Source: Mesobacillus jeotgali
GTDB lineage: Bacteria > Bacillota > Bacilli > Bacillales > Cytobacillaceae
Direction: 5' to 3'
Assembly (NCBI RefSeq): GCF_900166585.1
Contig: NZ_FVZC01000007.1
Coordinates: 620,001-684,000, forward strand
Length of the DNA stretch: 64,000 nucleotides
Within the stretch, counting starts at the first letter, position 1. The number at the start of each line of letters is the position of its first letter. The position numbers were made by a program, and so were the translations under genes. The notes beneath the pieces are model-generated. The model was not told where the DNA came from. It worked only from the letters and a program-made list of their open reading frames with translations, and made no database searches. Positions 51,907 through 60,359 of the stretch are shown here, one piece after another.

Positions 51907-52521
51907 ATGAACCAATTTGAACATCTGGCGAAAAGTGTTGTTTATTCAATACAAGGATCGAAAGTGGCTTTGGTTCATAAAGACAGAACATTAAAGCTGA
52001 TTGGGGAGGGCAGGAGTGCTTTTGCGTTCTTAATCGAGGGTACGGATTTGGTTTTGAAAGTTTTCTTCCCGCAGTATTCCAAAATTGCCGAAGAAGAGGC
52101 GGAAATTTACCAGCAGCTTACAGGAAATGATTTTTTTCCTGAGCTTCATGAATCTGGGAGCAATTACTTGGTTATCGACTATGTCCGTGGTTTGACGCTC
52201 TATCAATGTTTGGTAAATGGAATGCCGATTATTCCGGATCATATTGAGGAGGTCGACCATGCTCTTAAGATGGCTAGAGAGAAAGGCCTTAACCCTTCCG
52301 ATATTCATTTGAGGAACATCATCATCACACCAGACGATGATGTCAAGCTTATCGATGTGGCGAGATTTCGGCAGACGAAGCAGTGCTCTCAATGGGATGA
52401 TTTAAAAACAGCATTTTATAAATTTTATACCCATGATCGTTTCCCGAAAAGATTGCCCGAACCTGCTATGAATTTGATTGCATTTTTCTATAAAAAAGGA
52501 TTGCTTCCATCTATTAACTAG
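51907..52521 (+). CDS. Serine/threonine protein kinase-like protein (YrzF/YbdM type)
   Basis: 204 residues of a minimal kinase fold: GEGRSAFAFLIEGTDLVLKVFF holds the glycine loop and Lys, EEEAEIYQQL the helix-C Glu, NPSDIHLRNIIITPDDDVKLIDVARF the catalytic and metal segments (D-x-H-L-R-N, then DVA in place of DFG). It is a compact atypical kinase like B. subtilis YrzF. ATG 51907 follows GAGGAG...GGGG; the upstream GTG is unlikely. It lies between Spo0M-like and RsbR-like genes, all stress or sporulation related. Confidence 0.82.
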   Translation: MNQFEHLAKSVVYSIQGSKVALVHKDRTLKLIGEGRSAFAFLIEGTDLVLKVFFPQYSKIAEEEAEIYQQLTGNDFFPELHESGSNYLVIDYVRGLTLYQCLVNGMPIIPDHIEEVDHALKMAREKGLNPSDIHLRNIIITPDDDVKLIDVARFRQTKQCSQWDDLKTAFYKFYTHDRFPKRLPEPAMNLIAFFYKKGLLPSIN

Positions 52522-52715
52522 TAGTGGTTGCGATCCTTTTTTTAAAATTACATAAAATATATAGGATGAAAACAGCCTTGATTTTGGACAGCCATAAGTT
52601 CAAAAACTTGTCCTGCATTGCAATTCTGCGTTATGATGGTTTATAACAGTGAATTTTGAATGTAGTGCGTTTTGACATATAGATTAGATTGCATTTAACA
52701 CGTGGAGGAATACCA

Positions 52716-53564
52716 ATGACTAAAGAATTACAAGCATTAGGCGAAGCAATTATTAGCAGGAAGCATGAAATTGCAAAGGCTGTCCATGAGCACAGATATT
52801 CTGGAACTGTTTTGACGGAAGCCCAGAAATATGATCTTGGTAAAATTGAACAGCAGATCCTTGAAGTCAGAGCCAACTTCGTGGAATTGTTCGGGGAAGG
52901 TTTGATTGGGCATGAAGACACCAATCAAGTATTCGATAAAATTACAAACTGGGGAAAAGAAACCGGTGAGTATATCTATAAGCTTGGTGCTTCTCTCGAT
53001 GAGGCATTAAAAGATACAACATTTTATCGTGAACAACTGTGGAAAGCAATTAGAGAAGAAGCAAAAGATATGCCCGCTGCTGTATTCTTTGATGTTTTGG
53101 ATGTGATTGATCCGTTAATGGATCATGCTATCTATAGCTTCAGCCTAACCTTTGTCGAAGCACACCAAAAGAGTCTTGAAAATGCCAAAACCGCATTGCT
53201 TGAACTTTCAGTACCAGTCGTTCCGCTAATGCCTGGAGTCGGTGTACTGCCTCTTGTCGGTAATGTGGATACGGAAAGAGCTCAGCTATTGATGGAAGAG
53301 ACTCTCGATCAGGCTGTAAAACTAAAGCTGACCCACCTCATATTTGATGTTTCCGGAGTTATGATCGTTGATACAATGGTTGCCGATCAGCTGTTTAAAG
53401 TCATCAGCGCACTATCCCTCGTTGGTGTAAAGACCATCATGACCGGTATACGCCCAGAGGTTGCCCATACGATGGTGACGCTTGGCCTCAACCTCGAAGG
53501 AATCATGGTTAAATCGAACCTTCACCAGGCTTTTAAGGAAATCCAGAACTTACAGAATGCATAA
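52716..53564 (+). CDS. RsbR-family stressosome protein (STAS domain)
   Basis: 282 residues: an N-terminal non-haem globin-like domain (about 1-150) that varies between paralogues, and a C-terminal STAS domain with FDVSGVMIVDTMVADQLFKV and MTGIRPEVAHTMVTLGLNL. The Thr residues in VDT and MTG correspond to the sites phosphorylated by RsbT in RsbR paralogues. These proteins form the stressosome that controls sigma-B. The rsb operon itself is not in the window. ATG 52716 follows GGAGG. Confidence 0.9.
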   Translation: MTKELQALGEAIISRKHEIAKAVHEHRYSGTVLTEAQKYDLGKIEQQILEVRANFVELFGEGLIGHEDTNQVFDKITNWGKETGEYIYKLGASLDEALKDTTFYREQLWKAIREEAKDMPAAVFFDVLDVIDPLMDHAIYSFSLTFVEAHQKSLENAKTALLELSVPVVPLMPGVGVLPLVGNVDTERAQLLMEETLDQAVKLKLTHLIFDVSGVMIVDTMVADQLFKVISALSLVGVKTIMTGIRPEVAHTMVTLGLNLEGIMVKSNLHQAFKEIQNLQNA

Positions 53565-53571
53565 TAATTAA

Positions 53572-53597
53572 AAAGCTGCCGAGGCAGCTTTTTTTCT
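53572..53597 (+). terminator. Terminator of the RsbR-family gene
   Basis: AAAGCTGCC pairs with GGCAGCTTT, followed by Ts. Confidence 0.88.
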
Positions 53598-53650
53598 GTT
53601 TAGGAAATTATAATTAACCGGGTTGTTGAGAACTTTATTTAGTTTCTTAA

Positions 53651-53770
53651 TCCAGCTCCAGCGCCTAGCGCCTCGAGACGCTTCGGTGGTCCGCCGAAAA
53701 GCCAAAGAACGACTTCACTGGTCGGCCCTCCAGCGCTTGTCGGGGCTGACCAAGGCGCTTACGCTTTTTG
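53651..53770. repeat. Dispersed GC-rich structured repeat, copy 2
   Basis: From TCCAGCTCCAGCGCCTAGCG to CAAGGCGCTTACGCTTTTTG it matches copy 1 (32521-32640) over nearly its whole length, with differences concentrated in the central spacer. It lies intergenically after a terminator. CAGCGCCTAGCGCC and GCGCTTGTCGGGGCTG are the most conserved blocks. Confidence 0.85.
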
Positions 53771-53883
53771 TTCTTGGACATAATTAGGAGGATTTTTCAT
53801 TTTAAAAAGAGAATTAGGTAACGACTTGATTTATGGGAAATCTCAGACCTGATACGAAAAAATAAGACACTGGAGGCAAGAAA

Positions 53884-54336
53884 ATGGCTGATATTATATT
53901 CCGTACAGTGGAAGAAAAAGACATTCCTGATTTGTATAATCTGATGCTTCAATACATTGTGGATTTTTACAAAAAGCCGAAACCTGAGGAAGGAGAACTG
54001 AAAAACCTGATTCAGCATTTATTGGAGCATCCTGACTCAGGTATACAGTTTGTTGCTGAAAAAGGGGGACAGCTGCTCGGGTTTGCAACCTTGTATTTTA
54101 CCTTCAGTACTTTGCAGGTAAAACGAGCGGCCATCCTGAACGATCTATTCATCACAGAGTCTGCACGAGGCGAGAAAGCGGGAGAGCAGCTTTTTAAGAA
54201 ATGTCTATCATATATTAGAGAAAAGAATTTTGCGTATATGACATGGGAAACGGGTAAGGAAAACTTTGCAGCCCAGGGGCTTTACAATAAAATGGGTGGG
54301 AAGCAGTCTGATTGGCTAGTATATGAAATAGAATAA
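53884..54336 (+). CDS. GNAT-family N-acetyltransferase
   Basis: 150 residues. The acetyl-CoA-binding region is LNDLFITESARGEKAGEQLFKKC (motif A, a variant of RxxGxG/A), followed by WETGKENFAAQGLYNKMGG (motif B). The substrate is unknown. GGAGGCAAGAAA SD precedes the ATG. It is a single gene after the GC-rich repeat. Confidence 0.87.
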   Translation: MADIIFRTVEEKDIPDLYNLMLQYIVDFYKKPKPEEGELKNLIQHLLEHPDSGIQFVAEKGGQLLGFATLYFTFSTLQVKRAAILNDLFITESARGEKAGEQLFKKCLSYIREKNFAYMTWETGKENFAAQGLYNKMGGKQSDWLVYEIE

Positions 54337-54441
54337 GGAATGTATGATGAAGCAGACCTCCCTCTCCCGAGTCTAATCCCGTGTAATTTAAAAGATTAAC
54401 ACCTATACTATATTGTGAATAATCAATAGGAGGGATTCATT

Positions 54442-55140
54442 ATGCAGATTGAAATGTGGACGGACTTTGCTTGACCATTCTGCTATATTGGCAAAAGGCG
54501 TCTGGATGACGCTATTAAACAGATAGACCACCCGATTGAAGTTACGTACCGATGCTTCGAGCTAGACCCGAACATGGAGCGGGATATAGATTATAATATG
54601 TATGAAGCTCTTTCAAAGAAATATGGGATGAGTATTGCGCAGGCAAAAGCCAGCACACAGAATATGGTGCAAATGGCAAAGGAATCAGGCCTGGAGTATA
54701 ATATTGATACGCTGATTTTAACCAATACATTTGATGCCCATCGTTTGACGATGTTTGCTAAAAAACATGGACTAATGGCAGAGATGACGGAAAGGATTTT
54801 GCGTGCCTACTTTACGGATTCAAAGCATATTGGAGACCATGAAACACTTGCCGAATTGGCAGTAGAAGTGGGACTGGATCGTGATGCAGTAGAAAATATG
54901 CTGGCAAGTGATGAAATGGCAGATGAAGTGCGTGCTGATGAGAGAACTGGCCAGCAGTACGGCATCACGGGTGTACCTTTCTTCCTGATCAACAAGAAGT
55001 ATGCCATTACAGGCGCCCAACCAACAGAAGTTATTGTCCAGTCATTGAAAAAAGTCATTGCCGAGAATCAAATCACCGTTTTAAACAACGAAGATGGAAT
55101 GATTTGTGATGATGATGGTTGTGAAATCCCCAAGAAGTAA
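54442..55140 (+). CDS. DsbA/FrnE-family thiol oxidoreductase with in-frame TGA at the CxxC motif (candidate selenoprotein)
   Basis: AGGAGGG (54428-54434) lies 7 bases before ATG 54442. The reading gives MQIEMWTDFA, TGA (54472-54474, codon 11), PFCYIGKRRLDDAI and an intact 221-residue continuation with FDAHRLTMFAKKHGL and the cis-Pro motif GITGVPFFLINKKYAITGAQ. Homologues have Cys-Pro-Phe-Cys here, so TGA replaces exactly the nucleophilic Cys: the position expected for selenocysteine. No other lesion is seen in 232 codons. A hairpin with a G in its loop follows at 54498-54512. Alternatives are a one-base nonsense mutation or a sequence error. No selenocysteine machinery is in the window. Confidence 0.6.
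54498..54512 (+). promoter_or_regulatory. SECIS-like hairpin downstream of the in-frame TGA
   Basis: GCGTC (54498-54502), loop TGGAT, GACGC (54508-54512); a G-T pair (54497/54513) extends it. There are 28 bases between the TGA and the loop, and G is the second loop base, both as I recall for bacterial SECIS elements. A 5-6 bp hairpin can also arise by chance. Confidence 0.4.
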
Positions 55141-55144
55141 TACA

Positions 55145-55180
55145 AAAAGAACTAGTCTTTGCTAAGACTAGTTCTTTTTT
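55145..55180. terminator. Bidirectional terminator, DsbA-like/nitroreductase
   Basis: AAGAACTAGTCTT pairs perfectly with AAGACTAGTTCTT around TGCT. Confidence 0.92.
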
Positions 55181-55184
55181 ATGA

Positions 55185-55811
55185 TTAAATAAATTCCACA
55201 AGCTCTTCGATTGGAATACGAGTTGTTTTGTGTCCGGGCACAGCTGCCTTGCCAAGTGAGAGCAATAATACTGGCATATAGCGCTCATCAATTTGGAATC
55301 TGTCAATCAGTTGCTGCCTGTTGAAACCGCCCATTGGAACAGTGTCATATCCGCGTGCCTTAGCAATGAGCATAAGCTGCATTGACACAAGTCCAGCGTC
55401 GAAGGATGCAATGTTTTCTCTCATTTCCAGGGGAATAGATGGGTATAGTTTATTTGTGTTATCAATCATTCTTCCCATCGTGGCTTCATCCATATAGCCA
55501 GCTTCAAAGGAACTTCTGTACACCTTTTCACCATTGCGATACATTTCTCTATCAGCAAGGACGGCAATCACCGCGGAAGAAGTTTCAACCTGTTCCTGAT
55601 TATTAGCGATGGCTCTCAATTCTTTTTTTGCTGCCTCATCCTGGATGACGATAAACTTCCATGGCTGCAGATTGCTTGAAGAAGGAGCAAGTGCAGCTTC
55701 TTTTAAAATATCTAAAATCTCTTCCTGTGAAATCTTGAAGTCGGGGTCATACTTTCTGACAGAACGTCGCTCCCGGATGACTACAGAAAGACTCGTTTCA
55801 GATGTATTCAT
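55185..55811 (-). CDS. Nitroreductase-family FMN oxidoreductase
   Basis: 208 residues: RERRSVRKYDPD at the N-terminus (FMN phosphate contact), ALAPSSSNLQPWKFIVI, and GLVSMQLMLIAKARGYDTVPMGGF. NAD(P)H-dependent reduction of nitro compounds or quinones is the family activity. It resembles B. subtilis YodC/YfhC-sized proteins. A GGAGG lies 12 bases before the minus-strand ATG at 55811, rather far. Confidence 0.87.
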   Translation of the reverse strand: MNTSETSLSVVIRERRSVRKYDPDFKISQEEILDILKEAALAPSSSNLQPWKFIVIQDEAAKKELRAIANNQEQVETSSAVIAVLADREMYRNGEKVYRSSFEAGYMDEATMGRMIDNTNKLYPSIPLEMRENIASFDAGLVSMQLMLIAKARGYDTVPMGGFNRQQLIDRFQIDERYMPVLLLSLGKAAVPGHKTTRIPIEELVEFI

Positions 55812-56033
55812 TATTATCTAAACCTCCAAAGATGTAGTTACTTTTTGTAAGCAGTATTAAGATTACTCTCCAAAAGTCCATAAGTCAAACATGTTGTCCT
55901 GTTTTCCCGTCCCAATATCTAAAATAAATACATATAGAGTTAATTGAAACCAGACTTTGGCCCATATAAAATGAGGCACCGATTCTCCGGCACCCCATAT
56001 CCGCTCAAATTATAGACGGATGCTTTAAATATA

Positions 56034-57239
56034 TTAACTTACACTTCGCTCATTTTCAGAAAGAGCCCTCAAACTGCGAGACCTGATAAAGAAGAGCGCT
56101 GTCAAAACAATCGACAAACCGCCGAACATGACGCTCATATACTGGAGGCCGACCGCGTCCAGCAAGAATCCGGTAACCAGCAGGACGACCTGGAAGAAAA
56201 CCCGGTCCATCATGTTCCGGAATGAGAAAAAGCGACCATGGAAGTCTCTCGGTACCCTTGTTTGGAAGATCGTAGCCGCAGTCGGGAAGAAGCATCCAAC
56301 GGAAAAACCAAACATTAGGAAGGCGATTATTGTCAGCACAGGCTTATCAGCAAAATAGAGCATCAGCTGAGATAAACCAATCAGCATCGAGCTCGAAAAC
56401 AAAATTTTATAGGGTGAAATCTTATAGCTGATTCGTTTGATTAAAAACGCTCCGCTCATGAATGCGAGTCCTTCGGCTGTATAAATCCAGCCTTTTATTG
56501 CCGAGCTGTCCTGAAGTTCACTGATATTGATGACGACCAGGTTGAAGCCGCCGAGAAAAATGAGCGGGATCAAGGTCAGGATCAAGGTCATCATGACGAT
56601 TGGCAGCTTGAAAATGACTGGGAATACATCTTTGAATCCCTGTTTTTGTCCCCCTGCTTTGGAGACTGGGGTCTTCTGTTTTTCTTCAAATTGTAAGAAC
56701 CAAGTCAGTCCAAAAAGGATAAGGTAGGCAGCCATCGACAGGAGATAAACAGCTTTCAATGGAATAGCTACCAGCAAAATGCCCGCTGCCGCCGTACCGA
56801 TAATGCGCGAAAGTGTGGATACATTCATATGGATTCCATTTAACTGCAATAAGTCTTTATCGTCGACAACAAGCGGAATGGCAGCCTGTAGAGCAGGAAA
56901 GTAAAATGCTGCGGATATTTGCAGCAATACGAGAAAGACCAGCATCCACCATACTGACCCGGTTTGAATGGCAATCAGCATAAAAATCACACTGATCACC
57001 CGAACAAACCCTGATATCAGCATGACGGCTTTCTTGCTATATTGGTCTGTCAGCCTGCCGGCCAGTGGGCCTACAGCAATCCCGGCAAGCAGTCCTGCAG
57101 CAAGCAGCAGCGATTTTAGAAAGTCAGAAGGGATTTTTTCCTGCATAAACTCAAGATTTCCAATAATACCTAGCCACAGCCCCAATCCGGCAATGAATTC
57201 ACCGGTCAATAAAATCCAGACATTTTTATTTCTCAACAT
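56034..57239 (-). CDS. MFS exporter, macrolide-efflux-like
   Basis: 401 residues with 12 helices. GPLAGRLTDQYSKKAVMLISGFVRV is the loop 2-3 motif of the MFS_3-type drug exporters, and FFPTAATIFQTRVPRDFHGRFFSFRN is typical of their second half. The substrate is unknown. It is a single minus-strand gene. A ~290-base region with no clear features separates it from the divergent hydrolase gene. Confidence 0.82.
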   Translation of the reverse strand: MLRNKNVWILLTGEFIAGLGLWLGIIGNLEFMQEKIPSDFLKSLLLAAGLLAGIAVGPLAGRLTDQYSKKAVMLISGFVRVISVIFMLIAIQTGSVWWMLVFLVLLQISAAFYFPALQAAIPLVVDDKDLLQLNGIHMNVSTLSRIIGTAAAGILLVAIPLKAVYLLSMAAYLILFGLTWFLQFEEKQKTPVSKAGGQKQGFKDVFPVIFKLPIVMMTLILTLIPLIFLGGFNLVVINISELQDSSAIKGWIYTAEGLAFMSGAFLIKRISYKISPYKILFSSSMLIGLSQLMLYFADKPVLTIIAFLMFGFSVGCFFPTAATIFQTRVPRDFHGRFFSFRNMMDRVFFQVVLLVTGFLLDAVGLQYMSVMFGGLSIVLTALFFIRSRSLRALSENERSVS

Positions 57240-57531
57240 ATAATAAGTGCCTCTCGGTTTCTTTTAATTTTTTTCATATAACCAATTATCTGATATCTTT
57301 AAAACTTCGTAAAGCTAAATATTTTTTTATCTATCGTGAATAAACGAATGAGTGAACCAAAAAGAGACGCAAATAAGAAATTTATACCACTTAATTTAAT
57401 GATTTCCATTCTTTTGGACGAGTTTTCCAATCAGAAATTAGGGAACTTGCATAGTGAAAAGAAAAAGAGGAGGTGAATGGGTTTACATTTCTGCAGACAT
57501 TCTGCCTATAAAACGAACGGGAGTTGAGAAC

Positions 57532-58152
57532 TTGAAGAAATACACAAAGAGTTTGGCAGCGGCAACAGTCATTTTAGCTGTCCTGAGTTTTGCCCAGCTT
57601 GAAACAAAGGCAGCAGCAATCCAGTCTGGATCAACAGGTTCAGAGGTTACATATGTTCAATCGATTTTAAAAAAGCTCGGATATTTTAATACTGAAGCGA
57701 CTGGCTATTTTGGACCCGTAACTACCGAAGCAGTCAAGGCGTTTCAGAGGGATTTCAGCCTGGAACAAACTGGCGGACTGGGACCGAGGACAACAAATCT
57801 CATCAATGAAATTGATATGATGGCACATGTCGTGTATGGCGAGGCCAGAGGAGAAGGCTATCCCGGTCAGGTAGCAGTAGCGGCGGTGATTTTAAACAGG
57901 GTGGAATCAAATGACTTCCCGGATACGGTGTATAACGTTGTTTTCCAGAGAAATGCGTTTACTGCGGTAAATGATGGTCAGTATTATCTGCAGCCGGATT
58001 CCACAGCTTATCATGCTGTAAAGGACGCATTGCTCGGATGGGATCCTTCCTACGGTTCTGTGTATTATTATAATCCTGTACTTGCGACAGACGAATGGAT
58101 TTTCACCAGAACTGTAACAAAACAGATTGGCAATCATCATTTTGCATACTAA
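57532..58152 (+). CDS. SleB/CwlJ-type cell-wall hydrolase with peptidoglycan-binding domain
   Basis: 206 residues from TTG 57532: signal peptide (KKYTKSLAAATVILAVLSFAQLETKA), PG_binding_1 domain (about 28-95: GSEVTYVQSILKKLGYFNTEATGYFG), and a Hydrolase_2 domain (MAHVVYGEARGEGYPGQVAVAAVILNRV) carrying the catalytic Glu. This is the YkvT/SleB layout, active on cortex or vegetative wall. GGGAG 8 bases upstream fixes the TTG start. A 16-codon uORF with a strong SD at 57478-57528 ends four bases before it and may modulate translation. Confidence 0.87.
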   Translation: MKKYTKSLAAATVILAVLSFAQLETKAAAIQSGSTGSEVTYVQSILKKLGYFNTEATGYFGPVTTEAVKAFQRDFSLEQTGGLGPRTTNLINEIDMMAHVVYGEARGEGYPGQVAVAAVILNRVESNDFPDTVYNVVFQRNAFTAVNDGQYYLQPDSTAYHAVKDALLGWDPSYGSVYYYNPVLATDEWIFTRTVTKQIGNHHFAY

Positions 58153-58160
58153 CCTCAAGC

Positions 58161-58194
58161 AAGCATCGGTTTATAGAAAAACCGGTGCTTTTAT
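58161..58194 (+). terminator. Terminator of the cell-wall hydrolase gene
   Basis: AAGCATCGGTTT pairs with AAACCGGTGCTT, followed by TTATG. Confidence 0.85.
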
Positions 58195-58263
58195 GCATTT
58201 AGAGGCTAGATAAAACACAAACTAGCTGTAAGGTGCAGACGTGATAGGAAAGGAGCGATTTAC

Positions 58264-58558
58264 TTGTATCTTGATATAAACGAACTTGCTTCAAGTATGC
58301 CAGAGTTCGACAGTCATGATGAGGCTAGGGAATGGTTTGCCAATCGATTTGGAAGCCAGTTTTTACATAATAATGGAGGATATTTCTGAAGGCAAACATG
58401 TCTCCTATTACCACATTGTTAAAGACCAAGAAGCTTATGATGGCTATATGGCGTCATTAACTGCAGATAGGAAAATGGAGATCAATAGCATGGAGCCTTT
58501 TGAGAGTTACACAACAGTTGAAATCAGTGAGGACGGAAATGTAAGTATTTCAATCTAG
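58264..58558 (+). pseudogene. Frameshifted small conserved protein
   Basis: TTG 58264 with AAGGAG 8 bases upstream opens a frame reading YLDINELASSMPEF...REWFANRFGSQF, which stops at 58387-58389 region. The continuation YIIMEDISEGKHVSYYHIVK...VSISI is in another frame to 58558. The switch coincides with a T5 run at 58360-58364; one T fewer would join the halves into a ~97-residue protein (GSQFYIIMED). It may be a real frameshift, a homopolymer sequencing error, or slippage. The next gene starts 12 bases later. Function unknown. Confidence 0.65.
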
Positions 58559-58569
58559 GAGGGCGCAAA

Positions 58570-58698
58570 ATGAAAATGAAGGGAAATCAGTTCAAACTAA
58601 GCTACGAATCAGACGGGAAAATGGAAAAAAAGAAGAATGAAGACAAGAAAAATAACAAAAGTGCCAACTTCTTTAACATAACGCCGAATAGCGAATAA
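58570..58698 (+). CDS. Small Lys/Asn-rich protein, 42 residues
   Basis: Starts KMKGNQFKLSYESDGKMEKK and ends NFFNITPNSE. It is hydrophilic and strongly basic in the centre. AGGAGGGCG lies 8 bases upstream, and it sits 12 bases after the frameshifted gene and 20 before the GNAT gene, suggesting an operon. No known family. Confidence 0.6.
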   Translation: MKMKGNQFKLSYESDGKMEKKKNEDKKNNKSANFFNITPNSE

Positions 58699-58718
58699 GC
58701 TAGCAAAGGAGCAAAGTA

Positions 58719-59234
58719 ATGGCTGAACAGATTGAGCGCGCAACAGAATATGATTTGCCCATCATCGGTAAAATGTTTGCAGACTGTAAGGAATATCTTG
58801 AAACAAGAGGCATTTTGCAATGGGATGAAAAATACCCCAACCATGAATATTTTGAAAATGCCATGCAAGGGGAAGAGTTGTTTGTTTTGAAAACATCCAG
58901 GGCGATTATTGGTGTTATGGTACTCGACGAGTGGCAGGCACCTGAATGGGAAAATACGAAATGGACCGGAACGGAAGAAAAGCCGTTAATCCTCCATTCA
59001 TTTTGCGTAGACCCTTCTGCACAGGGCGGCGGATTTGGCAGCAAGATGCTTCAGTTTGCAGAAGACTTTGCGAAGGAACAAGGATATGGCGCGCTCCGGC
59101 TCGATACGTATTCAGAAAATAAGGGAGCCGTCCGCTTCTATGAAAAAAGAGGTTACAGGAAAACGGGATTAGTTACGATGAATGGAAAACCCGAGGGCCA
59201 TGAGTTATATGTGTGCTTTGAGAAGTTATTATAA
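58719..59234 (+). CDS. GNAT-family N-acetyltransferase
   Basis: 171 residues. SFCVDPSAQGGGFGSKMLQFAED is the acetyl-CoA motif A (Q-x-x-G-x-G type), followed by LRLDTYSENKGAVRFYEKRGYRK (motif B). The substrate is unknown. AGCAAAGGAGC SD. It ends at a perfect terminator. Confidence 0.88.
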   Translation: MAEQIERATEYDLPIIGKMFADCKEYLETRGILQWDEKYPNHEYFENAMQGEELFVLKTSRAIIGVMVLDEWQAPEWENTKWTGTEEKPLILHSFCVDPSAQGGGFGSKMLQFAEDFAKEQGYGALRLDTYSENKGAVRFYEKRGYRKTGLVTMNGKPEGHELYVCFEKLL

Positions 59235-59272
59235 AAATGTCTGCTCTAAAAATTAGAGCAGACATTTTTGCT
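59235..59272 (+). terminator. Terminator of the GNAT gene
   Basis: AAATGTCTGCTCTAA pairs perfectly with TTAGAGCAGACATTT, followed by TT. Confidence 0.93.
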
Positions 59273-59303
59273 TATAAACGGAATTTCGATATATGCTTGT
59301 ATT

Positions 59304-60131
59304 TTAGTTACGAGGGTCAACATAATCTGGATAATCCGTTATAATGCCATCCACCTTCATATCAATCAGGAATTGTGCAGCTTCAGGGCTTCTTACTGTC
59401 CACGACTGTATTTCCATCCCAAGGTTATGCACCTTTTCGACAAGTTCCTTTGATACAAGTCCATAACTAGGATTGAAAAGATCAGCGTATTTTGCGAATT
59501 CCAGAAGGGCAGCATCAGTTGTATGAAGTTTTGAAGAGGTTAATACCCCAATCGGAACTTTTGGAAGCAGGGAATCCATTTTTTGCATTGATTCAAAGTT
59601 AAAGGACTGGATAATAATCTTGTCGTTCTGCGGCTTATCCAGGTTTCTTTCCTTCAGCGCATCTGCCACAGCTTCTTCTATTCCAGGATAAAGCTCAGGT
59701 GCTTTCAATTCTATTAAAATGCCGATCTTCCCATGATAGCGGTCAAGCACTTCTTCGAAGGTAGGAATCTTTTCACCGGCAAATTGCTCACCTTTGAAGC
59801 TCCCGGCATCAAGGCTGCGCAGTTCTTGCAAGGTCAAGTCGCCAACTTTGCCAGTACCATCGGTTGTCCTGTCAACAGTAGTATCGTGGATCACGACCAA
59901 TTCTCCATCCTTGCTGCGCTGGACATCGATTTCAATATAATCCGCCTTCATATCTAGTCCCTTATCAAATGCGGCAATTGTGTTCTCTGGTGCATAACCT
60001 GCAGCCCCGCGGTGTGCGACAGTGTCGAATTGCCTTAGTTCACCTGTAGTAGGTTCGGCAGCGAGTGCCTGCTGGAATGGACTGATCATTAGGGTTAGTG
60101 CAAAACCTGTTCCGATTAAAGTTTTCTTCAT
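59304..60131 (-). CDS. glpQ: Secreted glycerophosphodiester phosphodiesterase
   Basis: 275 residues with a signal peptide (KKTLIGTGFALTLMISPFQQALAAE) and a GDPD TIM barrel: VAHRGAAGYAPENTIAAF (catalytic His and Arg), YIEIDVQRSKDGELVVIHD (metal ligands and second His), and GIITDYPDY at the end. It releases glycerol 3-phosphate from phosphodiesters. GGAGG SD on the minus strand. It is monocistronic, with no glpT nearby. Confidence 0.92.
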   Translation of the reverse strand: MKKTLIGTGFALTLMISPFQQALAAEPTTGELRQFDTVAHRGAAGYAPENTIAAFDKGLDMKADYIEIDVQRSKDGELVVIHDTTVDRTTDGTGKVGDLTLQELRSLDAGSFKGEQFAGEKIPTFEEVLDRYHGKIGILIELKAPELYPGIEEAVADALKERNLDKPQNDKIIIQSFNFESMQKMDSLLPKVPIGVLTSSKLHTTDAALLEFAKYADLFNPSYGLVSKELVEKVHNLGMEIQSWTVRSPEAAQFLIDMKVDGIITDYPDYVDPRN

Positions 60132-60359
60132 TTCTCCATCTCCTCCGCATTATTTATGTAACAATGCTAGTTTACCTGTGAAGTGTTAAGCACTTGTTTA
60201 AAAGATGTATTAAGAGCGTAAAGAGAATGATAAATATATTTAGGAGTATTTTCTTAGGATTATTTACAATTAATGAAAAAGTCTAATATTGCAAAAAAAG
60301 TTTCTAATAATTCTGATAGAATAATGTATAACCTCTATATTTAGAAAGTAGGATATTCA

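Noticed and set aside
54574..55140. DsbA-like gene starting at the internal ATG 54574
   Set aside because: This start lacks an SD and would drop the active site; a perfect ribosome site and homologous N-terminal sequence lie upstream of the TGA.
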